Shown in pieces: positions 36,447 through 47,975 of a DNA stretch of 64,000 nt. The notes beneath the pieces were generated by a model that saw only the letters and a list, made by a program, of their open reading frames with translations, searched no databases and was not told the origin of the DNA. The DNA is from Turritopsis dohrnii. Taxonomy: Eukaryota > Cnidaria > Hydrozoa > Anthoathecata > Oceaniidae. Numbering within the stretch: the first letter of the stretch is position 1; the number at the start of each line of letters is the position of its first letter. Location of the stretch: assembly GCA_027922465.2 (NCBI GenBank), contig BQMF02000205.1:1-64000 (forward strand). The letters are read 5' to 3'. Both the position numbers and the translations under genes were made by a program.

Positions 36447-38295
36447 ACGAAGAAGCAGCTCTGGTTGTTTTGCTCCTTTCAAATCTCCTAGTACTGTGAG
36501 TTCCTTATCTTGAGGATGTTTTGAAAATTGAATGACTGTTGACAAGTATACTGTAATTTCGTTCATCAGAAACAATTGATATTTGCATGTGGTTTTTGTT
36601 GTGGTTAGATAGGGTCATCTGATGACTCGTCCTTGAAAGCTATATAAGGTGTTTCAGTTGAGCCTTTAGTTAAAGCTTGTTAATTTTAGAAAAAAACGAA
36701 ATCTTCATTACAAGACTTGCCATTGGATAAGATCAAGTTAGCTCAAGATGTGGTTGACTTACATAAGCAAATTGAAGATTTGGATAAAGAAATACATACT
36801 CTTAGTGAAAGGTATATCACTCTTCATTTAGAAAGTATAGAAATTTGAAAATTCATAACTTCTTTTGAATTCCTCATTTTGTCCTAATAAAAATTCAGAT
36901 GAAAATGCAATGAATATTTTTATTTTAGGGGTATTTTTATTTATATACTGTTTTGAGAGCTATATATATTTGCCACTAAATTCTAAGAGTATGAATTGTC
37001 TGAGTCATTTTCATAATTTGTGTGTAAGCATTTCTTCATAGTTGTCATGGAGATCAAGTTTTGAAAGTTTAAATAGGCTTTAATAGACTTGAAATCAAAC
37101 TGGAATTTTCTGAAGAAATTTCTCCTTTAAATCGCAAAATTATTTCCGAAAAAATTTCTTTTTTTCAAATATTGGGATATTTGGCTTTAATATTCTTTTT
37201 AGTTACTCTGAAGGCGAATTAAAGAACTACATAGATAAACTTCACACGTACAATGAGATAAAAGACATTGCTCAAATGGTTATTGGGAAATTAGGTAACT
37301 CTAATAAAATCATTTGGATTGTTCATGCATAGTTCTGTTTTTGCGAAATCTCTATGTTTTCATTAATGCAGTCTCAAAGAAGCGCCTATTCTTAAACGCG
37401 CCTGTTATTTTAACAAATCAACTTGAGATGTCATATCATGGGTTACCATGGGTAACTGAAAAAGTTAGGGTGTCAGGGATTTTTCCAGTGTCAGGGATTT
37501 TTCCAAGCACTTTTGGTTACTACCGTTTTTCGTAGAGAAGATTGAGTTTTACAGTCCAGGAAGCTCCGCAATTTTAGAGATTTCAATCTCCACAAACAGG
37601 TCATGAGAGGCATGCATAGGGAGTTGGAAACTAAGATATTTTTTAATTTCATTGAATAACATGAAAACGAGTCCTACTGGTACCACTTTCGTTTTCATAT
37701 TCTTTCGTCGTAAGGTGAAGAAATGAATGCGTATAACAAAAGAAATTTCAAAATTTCCTTAGCAACGGTGGTCGTTCTCCCTAGCAATAGGATAGCTGGT
37801 GAATAATGGCCTTATTACTTTCTCAGAACATGTTTTTAAATACTACGCATTAAAGAGCTAAAAAATGTTTAGTCGACAATGAATGATTGAGTTTCTAAAC
37901 TCAATTCAAGATTGAGTTTTAACTACCGGTAGTTGGAAAGTGCTTGGAAAAATCCCTGCACGGTGTTAAGTATTCCGAAGTTGTTACCAAATTCTTCAAA
38001 ACCAAATTCTTCAAAACTTTGTTGTTGCCAAATTCTTCAAAACTTAAATATAACAACAAAACTTTATCGCACTTGAAAAGTATTTGTAATGAATCTAGTT
38101 TTCGAAACGATTTTAATGCTTATGAAAAGCGTTTGGAAAAATACTAAAAAGAAACTAGTCATTGCAACAATGGTTTCACTTACTTATGTTTTAATGCAAA
38201 TGTTAGATAACAATCTTGTTTATATCTCAGCTGAACAGAGATCAACGACTACCAAAGATTTATATCACAGATTCAATCTGGATCTTAACGATTGA
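36447..38295 (+). CDS. SWI5: DNA repair protein SWI5 homologue (first exon not found)
   Basis: Phase-consistent exons: 36447-36495 (RRSSSGCFAPFKSPST), 36690-36811, 37203-37294, 38231-38295 with the stop. The protein reads a coiled coil (LAQDVVDLHKQIEDLDKEI), then YSEGELKNYIDKLHTYNEIK and DIAQMVIGKL. It ends TTTKDLYHRFNLDLND, the diagnostic SWI5/Sae3 C terminus. SWI5 with SFR1 stimulates RAD51/DMC1 strand exchange in homologous recombination. The first exon seen begins in the middle of a codon, so a start exon must lie upstream, perhaps between 35,980 and 36,440; none was convincing. The last intron carries a MITE. Identification is firm. Confidence 0.9.
37472..37962. repeat. MITE in the last SWI5 intron
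   Basis: GTCAGGGATTTTTCCAAGCA with ACTTT next to it at the left is matched in reverse complement by AAAGTGCTTGGAAAAATCCC at 37938-37957. The left end is duplicated (CAGGGATTTTTCCA twice). No ORF. It does not touch a splice site. Confidence 0.7.
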
Positions 38296-38421
38296 CCAAA
38301 TGATGTAAAAAAATCCTAAAAAGTCGGACAGGAAGTTAAAGAGACCGGCAATATTGACGTTAGGACGACTATTTCAGGTGGTTTTCCATTAGGAAGAGTG
38401 ATTCGTGTATGCGAGCTTGCT

Positions 38422-38499
38422 TTTATGATCCTTACCTCGATATCTTCTTTATGATCCTTACCTCGATATCTTCTTTATGATCCTTACCTCGATATCTTC
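38422..38499. repeat. 26-bp tandem repeat, three copies
   Basis: Three identical head-to-tail units beginning TTTATGATCCTTACCTCGAT and ending ATCTTC, just downstream of SWI5. Exact identity indicates a recent expansion. Confidence 0.9.
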
Positions 38500-40159
38500 T
38501 TCTGTTCAAAGAATGGCGAAAACTCCACCATAGTCACCACAACCTTTTTAATGAGCTCGTGATGAAAATTAAATGAAGTGAAATTGTTGGTGCTTTGATG
38601 TTGATTTTATATATTTGTTATATATTTGTAGTTGTATATATTTCATGCTGGTTGAGTTAGTTGCTTTGATATTATGTTCAACAAAATTAACAAGGTTTGA
38701 GTGACGAAATCTCGTATACGACAATTCTTCAGGCTTTGATTATAACTTATGATGATTTACTATTTTTTTGTTATATTTTTAAATTCAGGATTGTATAGTT
38801 AATGGTTTTGTTAAATATATTTACTTAGTAGATCTTTTTTAACTTCTTGTTCACTCAATACAAGGTTCGATCGACCTTTGTTTGCACTTCCTGTGTGTGC
38901 ACTAAAATTGTCATCACTCTTCGCCATGCATGATCGTCATCACTGAACAACTTGCAATGAGTTCTTCAAAACGAGGTTTGTATAAGTCTGATTCAAAATA
39001 AACTAAACTAAACTAAATGGTCTTCGCCATTACCAAAAATACTAACTGTGTTTTTCTTCTTCAGATTTCTCATGGAACAGAGGCCAATCTCGAACTCAGG
39101 GTTTTTTACCTTATTGATATATCTTTCGCCACCGTCCAAAACGAATAAGCATACACGTTTTTTTTTTATAAGCAACACGTTTATAAGCAACACTAGTAAA
39201 TTTTCTCAAAACGTTTTAAGCAACAGTACTACAAGGATCTTACATAAATTAGCAACATGAAATTTTGAAATAATGCAGCACTAGCATAGCTACAACACAT
39301 TTCTTAAAATTGCCACAATAGGTGGTTACACTAGGTTGCAGTACTGTGTCCTACACTTTGTACTTAAATACTTAAGCTCACACAAAGGTATTCAAGACTG
39401 GAAATACATATTTTTTCAATTAATTCTTAGCAACAAATTAAGCAACATTACAACTAAAAAATGGTCATTTTTAAAGCAACATTACTACTAAGGTCTGACC
39501 TTGGTTGCTTATTAAAAAAACCCGTGTATTTTTTTTTATTATTATTATTAAACGAATATTTATTTACAGGATTGTCACTTCAACAAATAAATGCTGTTAT
39601 CAATATGAGTCCTGCATTAAAAAAGAAAAAAAATCAAAAAAAAAAGTATACGAAACGAATACCGGTATTTAGCCTTTGTTCGCTTTCCGATAAGCCATAA
39701 GCGGACAGAGACAAAAAACAAAAATACAAAAAACATTTTTCCTTAATCCTTTTCTTTATTTTAAACATTTAATGGTTTGCTTCACTAGATCATCCTTCTG
39801 CTGAAATTTTCTTTTCAAGCCATTTTACCAATTTTTGCTGGACCAGAAAACGGTAAATAACTGGATTTTCCAGTACATACCCTCCCCCGCGATTTACCCT
39901 TTTGCCAACCACCTCCACTTCAATGCCAGCATTGGGGATGGAACTTGGAAGATGGTTTTGAGATATTTTCAGGAATATGTCAACGTATTACCGCCACTGT
40001 GTTCGATGGAATAGAAAACAGAAATCGACTTGATTAAAGCCTTTTTTAAATGAACAATCCATCTCCGTATTTTTTGTTTATAAACATTAAATTGTCATTG
40101 ATTGATTTATGTTGTTGTTGTTGTTGTTGGTTAATTAAGGATGTAGTTTCATGGTTCCT

Positions 40160-40247
40160 CTCCCTAAAGTTCGTACGTAGTCTCGTACCTCTAAAGTTCG
40201 TACATAGTCTCGTACCTCTAAAGTTCGTACGTAGTCTCGTACCTCTA
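40160..40247. repeat. 27-bp tandem repeat, about three copies
   Basis: Unit CCTCTAAAGTTCGTACGTAG followed by TCTCGTA, with one G/A variant. It contains the self-complementary GTAC twice per unit. Confidence 0.85.
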
Positions 40248-40305
40248 ATACATAAATAATTTACAAATAAGTTTCGAAAAATAGACAAAAATGCCAAAGT
40301 TTCCA

Positions 40306-40380
40306 AAAAGCGGATACCTCTGATAAGCGGACAAAATCCTTTTCTTCCCACATGGTGTCCGCTAATTAGAGGTTATACAG
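40306..40380. mobile_element. Solo Tigger-type terminus
   Basis: Holds ATGGTGTCCGCTAATTAGAG followed by GTTATACAGTATA, matching the left end of the 28432 element when reversed (CTCTAATTAGCGGACACCAT). A matching opposite end was not found nearby, so this is a fragment. Confidence 0.65.
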
Positions 40381-40764
40381 TATATTATAACTGAAACGAA
40401 GCACAAATTAGAGATCGAAATTAACTAAATACAAACCTTATTTATTTACTTTATTATGCAACGTTGAGCGTCCTCTGTGAAGTTCAAATTTTCGCAGGAA
40501 GAGTTGAATAAACATAGTCTTTCCCTGTGTCAGTTCAAGATGGAAAGGACCTTATAGAAAGTGCAAGTAACTGTTAGTTTCCAGTCCCTGGGTTCTTAGG
40601 TTTGTTCTTTCGCCCACCGACTAGCAGTTCATATACCACGAGAGATACATATAGCATTGCTCTAACTTTTACAGAGGTCAGTGTGCAGGAAGGAATTGCT
40701 TTATGTTAATGTGTGCAGAGCCTTTTTTTTTTTTTAATTACAAAAAATATACGGAAAAAATTGT

Positions 40765-42042
40765 TTATTGTGGGAAAATTTCCCTATAACAAATGTCTTG
40801 AATGTCAGCTATCACTTTCTCCGTTTTTGCTTTCTTTTTGATGAAGAATCTTCGTTTCTTTTGCGATGATAATGCTTTGATTACTTCATCAAGCATAAAT
40901 TTAATGTTTTCTTTGAACTTTTGATGTTGCTGGTTCAGCAATGAAATGGTGTTATCATGGTCAAATCTCAATTGGTGCGTGGCTTGTTCCATCTTAGCTT
41001 CATGAGCTGTTAATTCTCTTTTGTGCATCAAGTTTAACACATAAACTTCAATCTCGCGAGTTTTTGTTATTGCTTTTAGTTTTCCAGTATGATCAATCTC
41101 CATGTCGTCAACCTTATCGATCAGTTGGTTCTTTTCTCGCTGCAGAACACCGATTTTTAATTGGAGATGGTTGTTTCGTTCTTCCAACATTTTAATGTCA
41201 TTTGAACATTTCAATTGCTGGCTAGCTGCTTGCTCATGTAGATGTTCCATATCTTTTCCCATTCGATGTAACTTCTGTTCCAAGAGATCAACTTTACCTT
41301 TCTCGATTAACATTCTTTCTTTCAACTCTTTGTTTTCTTTCTCAATTCTTTCTATCTTTATGTTTTCGGATAAAGATTTTTGAGCATTACGTAAGGAACT
41401 TTCAGTCAGCTGCTTCGATATTTCTTCAATACTTTCTTCATACTGAGTCGCTAGATTTGCTTCTGCTTGTTCTAAAGAGGCTGAGAGTTCTTCAATGATA
41501 TTTGCTTGTTTTGAACATTGTTCTTGTTGTTGAGAGACTATATCATCTTTTCGAGAACATTCCTCAACTAAACAGGATAATTGAGATGTCAACTTTTCGA
41601 TAACATTTTTTAAAAGATTATTTTCTTCATTGCACATTTGAACTGATACAGACAACTCATCCGTGATGAGTGCATTTTGCTGAAAAAAGGTTTCCATTTG
41701 ACCTTCAAAATCAGCCAACTTCTGATCAGAATCCTTTAATTTGAGATTCTGTTGTTGGACAAGTTCAGCTAATTTTTCATTTTCTTCGTTCTGTAGCAAG
41801 ATCACTTGATCCTGATTGACAACCTGAAAGTAAACATTGTAGCTACACAAACATGAACCACAGTTAAGACATGATGTAATTCATTTGGAAAAACTTACTG
41901 GTGTATTATCGAATTCTTTATTACTGACGTCATCTGATGTCATTTGTTTGAACGGCATCTTCTGATTGCCGTCATCGAAGGAGTCTTTGCTGTTTTCATA
42001 CTTTTTTGTTGGATTACGTCGCTTCGATTTTCTTTTACCCAT
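40765..42042 (-). CDS. Two-exon coiled-coil protein, 400 residues
   Basis: Exon 1 is 42042-41899 (48 codons: MGKRKSKRRNPTKKYENSK, basic start, then an acidic patch), with donor GTAAGT. The acceptor TTTACTTTCAG joins exon 2 (41823-40765, 352 codons plus stop) in phase 0. Exon 2 is a nearly unbroken coiled coil, with a C-terminal basic patch (KKRRFFIKKKAKTEK) and the end YREIFPQ. There is no transmembrane segment or catalytic motif. Coiled coils with a short Lys/Arg-rich head are common among basal-body and ciliary proteins, but I cannot name the family. Its frame is intact, unlike the giant coiled-coil gene. Confidence 0.85.
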
Positions 42043-43365
42043 AATGATTATTTATGTCAAGAAAATTTTTTGCTGTGTTTATCTCAACTGTGAAGCAAAA
42101 GACAAAATCTTAAAAAAAAAAAAAAATCTTACGTCAAATATGCGTTTTTATAAGCTCCACGATATGACGCCCAAATTTACTATTTCCATAATGGAGAGCC
42201 ACTAATTTATGAGACTAGCCGCGAAGGCGGCGTCGCTAGCTGCTCATGTTCAGCCTGCGTTGCGTCACCCTCAAAGAGTTCACGAAAAATAAAATTAAGG
42301 AATTGAGTTACCAGAGATATATAGTTGCAGAGATATGTTTTAAGGAGAGATAAGTGACTATCGTCCAATTTTAGTCCTTCCCGTGTTGTCCAAAGTTTAC
42401 AGGAAGAAAAGAGATCGGATTCCGACTAGAACCAAGAGAAGAACCAAGGCGCAAAGTATGTATAATCGTGGAATACATATGTGGCTATTATACAGAACGC
42501 GGAATGGGTCTTCAGGAAAGATGGTCGCTAAGCTGCGATTGTAATGCTGGATTTGTTCTGTAATATGCTGTGGTTTGTGGACCGAAAGGAAACTTAGTGC
42601 CTTTTGTGTTCTTCTTCTTCCTTAATATATTATATGACATATTATTTATCTGGTGAATGAAAAATAACTATATACGATATAAATGCTTTGTGATACTAAC
42701 GCACCACTCCTCTGCTGTTATTATTATTGGACTTTATATTGCAGCCAAACTCCTTGTCAACAAATGACCACGAGTATTCATAGCTCTGCTGCATATATAC
42801 ATGGTCATCGATCATCATTGTCTTACGTTGTACTTTACACAAATGAACAATTACGATTACGTTATGTTCAATTTTTACGTGTTGTGGTAGGTATTGTTTA
42901 GTCACAGTCGATATGTTTCTTTGTATATAGTTGAACATTTTTATTTGCTCGTGTTATCTGTTGTGAGTTATTCCTGTTTGTATGTGGCTTGTGTGTGGGT
43001 CGAACTAGTATATATGTATTTATTATCATTTTATGATGTTTGTTTGTTGATATAATATATGTTTTCGCGTTTTGTTTTGTAATAATATAGCCTTGATCAT
43101 CATCCTGGTTGTTTATTTGTGTCCCGCAGCCACACCCAAATTGTTGTTGTGTTTTTCAGTTGCATAAGCCAGGGTAAAATAATGGGACCCCCACCCCATT
43201 GTCCCGTGAAACATTCAAGTTAGTGTATGTATGTGTTCATAAAAGACAAAAAACACATTTTCTTCCACAATGTTTCAACTTTTCCTAGTCTTTATCAAGT
43301 GTCATGTTTCATTTTCAGTTAGTAACTTCATAACTTAATTGGGAATCCCAATTATCTTGCCTTAA
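42043..43365. other. Intergenic, nothing recognised
   Basis: The part next to 42043 is the likely promoter of the minus-strand coiled-coil gene. A short GC-richer patch near 42210-42260 may belong to it. No exon or repeat could be defined. Confidence 0.4.
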
Positions 43366-44172
43366 AGCTAAGAAAAACTAATGGTGCACTTTCAATCCTA
43401 AGACACTTCTTACCCAGGAATACTTTAATTAATGTGTATCATGCTCTATTTTCATCACATACAAATTACGCTTGTCAAGTCTGGGGTCAAGCACTACCAA
43501 AACAACATCGCATTATTAAACTTCAAAAAACTGCTCTTCGCTTAATCTCTTTAAAAATTCTCAGGGTTTCTGACTATATCTATTTTTCCAATTTAATTCT
43601 CGTTTATGAAATTTTGAACTCTCTTGTTCCTATTGACATTCATAATCTTTTCAGTCTACATTTTCTTTCAACAGCTCACAACACTCGTGGCTCTTCTATC
43701 GGCCTCCTTGCCAGACCTTAGATCAGAACATCCATATTTGGTTTGAATTCGATTCATTATCAATGCATTATTACTTGGAACGACATGCAACACCAGTTGT
43801 TATAACATGATTTCTCTTCACTCAGCATTGGTAAATTCAAATCTCATTGTAAAGAAGTTCTCTTGAATCAATATTTTCCTTGATTGAAAAGTTTTTGTTA
43901 TTTTCAGTTTGTTTTTGGTAGTTCTAGTTTGTTTCTGTTTGTTTTGATTATTTTTTGTTTTTTTTTTTGTTTTTTTGTTTTTTTTTGGATCCGTCTTTCC
44001 AACTTGTACTATTTTTCTATATAGTTTCCACATTATACAATTTGTTGTATTATTTATCCTTGGTGGCCATCACTAGATTAGTGTTTTACTATTTGGTGGT
44101 CTCCATTAATTATACTGTAATTGTTGTAAAATGTGCTACAGTTTCTGAAATAAATTACTTACTTACTTACCT
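43366..44172 (+). mobile_element. 5'-truncated LINE tail
   Basis: The plus frame encodes an RT C-terminal region: FLPRNTLINVYHALFSSHTN, YACQVWGQALPK, KLQKTALRLISLK and NTRGSS. A stop follows at about 43720, then T-rich 3' sequence ending in TTACTTACTTACTTACC, a typical short tandem tail. This family differs from the two LINEs near 25 kb. Confidence 0.8.
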
Positions 44173-44734
44173 ATAATTCATATTTTCATAGTTGCTTGTA
44201 TTATTATCACAAAAATGTTTTCTATAATACAACATTTAATTCATCTCCTTAAAAGTAGAACTTGACGCTTATGTTTTCATGAAAATCTTAAGCTTCAATT
44301 TAAGCTGTGATGTCTTTTTTACAGTATATATTTTGTGTTTTTTGGAATGATAAAAGTTTAAAAGTGTAGTTTCTCTGAATAGAAATGAATGTTATTATCA
44401 GATCATTTTACACATTGAAGGTGTGAAGGGGACATAGAAGTGATATCTGCATGTGATATCTGCATGTCCTTAGTAGTTGTGTTGCAATTTTTATATGACT
44501 GTGAAGTGTTTCAATGTTTGCTAAAGGTGCATATAGTAATATTCTTGCTAGCATGAAATCAGTGCAGATGTTTCGTTAATTAAAAATCATTGTCTTTGGT
44601 TTTTGGGCTCCCAACAACAACACTTCATCATTGGGGAGAGTACATAAAACACTCTCCAATTGGTGAGTCTCTGTGTGAGAGATGTCTTCCTTATACTCCA
44701 AAGTAAAAAATTTCATCTATGTATATACTTCTTT

Positions 44735-45148
44735 ATTGGAACCAATAAAATCTGACTTGAAGTTGAGGCTGGCTCTTATTTTTGAGCCATTTTCAGCTTA
44801 TTTTGTTTTTTGCTTTAAGAACCATGTTTTGTTCTTATGTAATTTTTTAGAGACACGTTTGCTAAAAGATATGTACTTGTTTCCATTTCAAATTAATTTC
44901 TGACGCAGCGTAGCAGTGTAACAAATACGGTAGCACATGTTGCACCTTCATTAATAAATTTTGAAAACAATATTATATACTTCCAAACCATTTGCTATAG
45001 TCGCACAGAAAATTCACATCCTGAGCTGTTTTTAATTTGAAGGAAAATTCAGGTTCCGGCTGTTAATTTTTCGAGCAACAATTTAGTCTCAGTTGTTCTT
45101 ATTTCATTCTTATTTTTTCATCACATCTGAGGCTTGTATTCTTATAAA
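44735..45148. repeat. ATAAGAAC-type MITE, copy 3 (worn)
   Basis: Has ATTGGAACCAATAAAATCTG at the left and GAGGCTTGTATTCTTATAAA at the right, with GAGCC and TTCTTATTTT modules between. It is more diverged than the copies at 11623 and 31591. Confidence 0.65.
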
Positions 45149-45630
45149 AAGGTATGTACATCTTATAAACAGTATGTACATCAACTACTACAACCATAGT
45201 TTTAAGGGTGGTCATTTATGTAGAATTTATGCATAATGTAGAATTTATAGTATCTGAATTATAATTCTGAGATTATTACTCCCCCTAGTTTGTAGCATTA
45301 TATATTAAATATTATTGAGTACTGTTATATTAACATTTTCTGTAAAAAGGACATCTTTAAAATTAATTTTTTGACCCTCATAGTGGCAACCTTACCTTGC
45401 CAAATGTTCTAAAACATAGCAAATGTTCTTAAGAAAACTTTATTGGTTTATATGTTTATGCAGTAGCATCATAATAGGTCTTAACAGAAAAGATTCATCA
45501 ATATTTTTAACTTTTTCAGTTTTTGTGTATGAGCTATGCTTTTGTTTTTCCTTTGTTATCATGATTACTAATGATGTTTTCCTTGTTTATATACTTTTTA
45601 AAGTTTTGGAAATTTTTTAGAACAAAGAAC

Positions 45631-46632
45631 ATGTCAGCTACAACAGGAAACAGTCCTTGTCAAGCAAATAAAGAGAAGAGAACTGGATCTCATGGAAAAT
45701 TCAAGAAAAGTGTTAGTATATATTATATATGAATACTGTAGTTTATTCATCATTGAAAACATATTGAAGGGATTCATGAAAGTTGCATCTGTTATATATA
45801 AGGCATAATTGTGCTATGTATAGAGTTTCATGCTAATTTAGAAAGAATTTATGACAGATGCTTTTGCTAGGCGCAAGCAAGAAAGAAGATATATCACTAG
45901 TATGAAGCATAATGTACGTTTTCAATTTTTCAGCTCGTGTTTGGTACACCAACCAGCAAGTCTCTCAATTGTAATTTTGCTATGTTTTGCAACTTCAATG
46001 TTCAGTGAAATTCAATTCAAATTTGGTTCAATGAATTTTTATATTTTTTACTCATGCAGATAAACAAAATGTATACAAAAACAAAAATGCCTGCTGTTTT
46101 CATTGCCTATTCAGAAGGTTCTTTGATTGGACATGGTATGTGTTGATTTGACAACTTGATGCTGATTTTGAACATTTCTATATTTTCGAAATCTCATGAT
46201 TTAGATAAGATAATATTTCTAAACATAGGACCTGTCTGTCTCCAATGTATTAAGCTCTGCGATCATCACAAAATTATCGAGTAGAATAGATGGTATTTAC
46301 TTTCTATTCTTTATATTATTATATTCTCACAATCTGCATTAGGTTCTAATAAAGCAATGGAGGCGTTTTTGAAAGATCCTCAAGTACAGCAGATATTTCA
46401 AAAGTACATTTTGCAAATTGAAGATGACATTCCATTAAGTACGTTAGCTTGATTAATACATTTATGATAGAAAATAAAAGAGGTACTGTATGTGCACTGC
46501 GAAATGTTTTCAGCTGATATTGATATGGACAGTGATGAATTTGATTGTGAGATGGAGGAGATCGATTTTCCAACAGAATGGAAATGTTTGAATGCCTTGA
46601 AGAAAAGGAACTTAGTGCTAAAATTTAAATAA
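45631..46632 (+). CDS. Uncharacterised 147-residue protein, last exon rewritten by a retroelement
   Basis: Five exons with matching phases: 45631-45711, 45842-45913, 46060-46135, 46343-46438, 46514-46632. The N terminus is polar. A basic stretch (ARRKQERRYITSMKHN) precedes KMPAVFIAYSEGSLIGHG, which faintly recalls the MADS-box core (basic helix, then a hydrophobic strand with SExG); this is only a resemblance. The C-terminal part is acidic (DIDMDSDEFDCEMEEIDF). The stop now used lies inside a Penelope-like element inserted at 46624, so the last residues are FK. The sequence after the right-hand target copy would instead continue VVQWAN and stop. I do not recognise the family. Confidence 0.65.
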
Positions 46633-47925
46633 ATTTAAAAACACAGATATATTTCATAAAATCTAGCACGAAGCTTTTCGTAACATATATAACATATATC
46701 AGACGCAAGAAAGGTGTACCTGATGAATTGTTCGAGGCCTTAAACAACTATCACCCGAACATTAAACTGACTATTGAAGAAAATCCATCAAAATTCCTTG
46801 ACACCCACTTATCCAGAGAAACTGACGGTACGTATTCCTTCAGTATACATAATAAAGAAACAAAGCTACCTCTTCACTGGTCATCAAAGGTTCCGACACA
46901 ATATAAACGTAGTATTATTAAAGGAGAACTCCATAGAGCTTTCCGAATTGGAAGTTCCTTCAACAACGAACTCATTAGGATTCGTAAGAAGTTCAAAGCT
47001 GCAGGCTATCCGACTCGCTTTATTGAAGCTCAAATTAACTCGTTTCTTCGCCCTGACTCATCAGATGACCTGATCATCCCTACTTGGTTATTCGAAGAGC
47101 AACAGAATAAAGTGTTTGTCAAGATTCCCTACTGCCCAAAGAACGAAATGACAGTAAGAAAAGTTATCAAAAACATCGAAAGCTTCACCAAGGATAGAGT
47201 CAAAGTTGTATATTCGTGGAAAACTACCAAGATGAGAACTCTTTTCCCTCTAAAAGATAAAGTTGAACACAGAAGCTCGGTTATATACAAAGGCGAATGT
47301 TCATGTAAAGCAGTTTACATTGGGGAAACGAAGAGAAATGCTTCAATTCGTTGGAAAGAGCATAATTCAAACAACGAAAAATCTGAACCATCAAAGCACT
47401 TAGTCCAGCATTCGGATCACTTTTTCAACTGGTCTATTGTTACTCGAGCTCCTAAAGACACCAGAAAACGAAAGATCCTGGAAGCCTTTTACATAACTTC
47501 ACAGAACGCTCTGATTAATGACCAGAAAGATATAAAAACCCTTTTGTTATTTAGAAACGGAGTGACTTGAATCCTTTGTTGACTAATCGGTCTTTTTATT
47601 GCGTGAATTGCTTTCACATTTTTTACTATTTACCATCTCGTGCTTTAGTCGATTTCTCCATTGGGGTTTTTCTCTGTATTTTTCTATTTTCTCGTTAATA
47701 GCTTTGTCAGTCACATCTAACTTTTTAATTTGTGTCTCTTGAGACATTTTACTTTGATAACCAATTATTTTACTGTAGATAGTTGTATAAAAGTAGAATT
47801 TTTATCTTGATAATCTTATTCACTTGACAATGTAACTCAGTTACGAAAAGCTTCGTGCTAGATTTTATGAAATATATCTGTGTTTTTAAATTTATTTAAA
47901 TTGATTTTTGGCTGATTTACTATAA
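46624..47925 (+). mobile_element. Penelope-like element with inverted ends and 12-bp target duplication
   Basis: The flanking direct repeats TTAGTGCTAAAA lie at 46612-46623 and 47926-47937. Inside them, 46624-46684 and 47840-47900 are perfect 61-bp inverted copies of one another. The 1.3-kb body holds the C-terminal part of the element's protein. Penelope-like elements are known for tandem or inverted terminal repeats and 5' truncation, so this fits. Insertion is in the coding part of the last exon of the upstream gene, same strand. Confidence 0.9.
46728..47570 (+). CDS. Penelope-like RT C terminus with GIY-YIG endonuclease
   Basis: The frame is open from about 46695 and has no ATG near its start; it is the 3' part of a truncated ORF. 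It reads HPNIKLTIEENPSKFLDTHL, then thumb-like sequence (GELHRAFRIGSSFNNELIRI), then KIPYCPKN. The GIY-YIG endonuclease follows: VIYKGECSCKAVYIGETKRN with RWKEHN, catalytic Arg and Glu/His context present. The RT catalytic core is missing, so the copy cannot move by itself, but the endonuclease frame is intact. Confidence 0.88.
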   Translation: MFEALNNYHPNIKLTIEENPSKFLDTHLSRETDGTYSFSIHNKETKLPLHWSSKVPTQYKRSIIKGELHRAFRIGSSFNNELIRIRKKFKAAGYPTRFIEAQINSFLRPDSSDDLIIPTWLFEEQQNKVFVKIPYCPKNEMTVRKVIKNIESFTKDRVKVVYSWKTTKMRTLFPLKDKVEHRSSVIYKGECSCKAVYIGETKRNASIRWKEHNSNNEKSEPSKHLVQHSDHFFNWSIVTRAPKDTRKRKILEAFYITSQNALINDQKDIKTLLLFRNGVT

Positions 47926-47975
47926 TTAGTGCTAAAAGTTGTTCAATGGGCTAATTAGTAAAATACTCTTTTCAT

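Larger units (their letters stand above)
38500..40764. other. Intergenic, repeat debris
   Basis: No exon supported. Short AGCAAC-rich, T-run and (AAACT)n pieces suggest worn mobile DNA. Recognised items are the 27-bp repeats at 40160-40247 and the Tigger-type end at 40306-40380. Confidence 0.45.
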
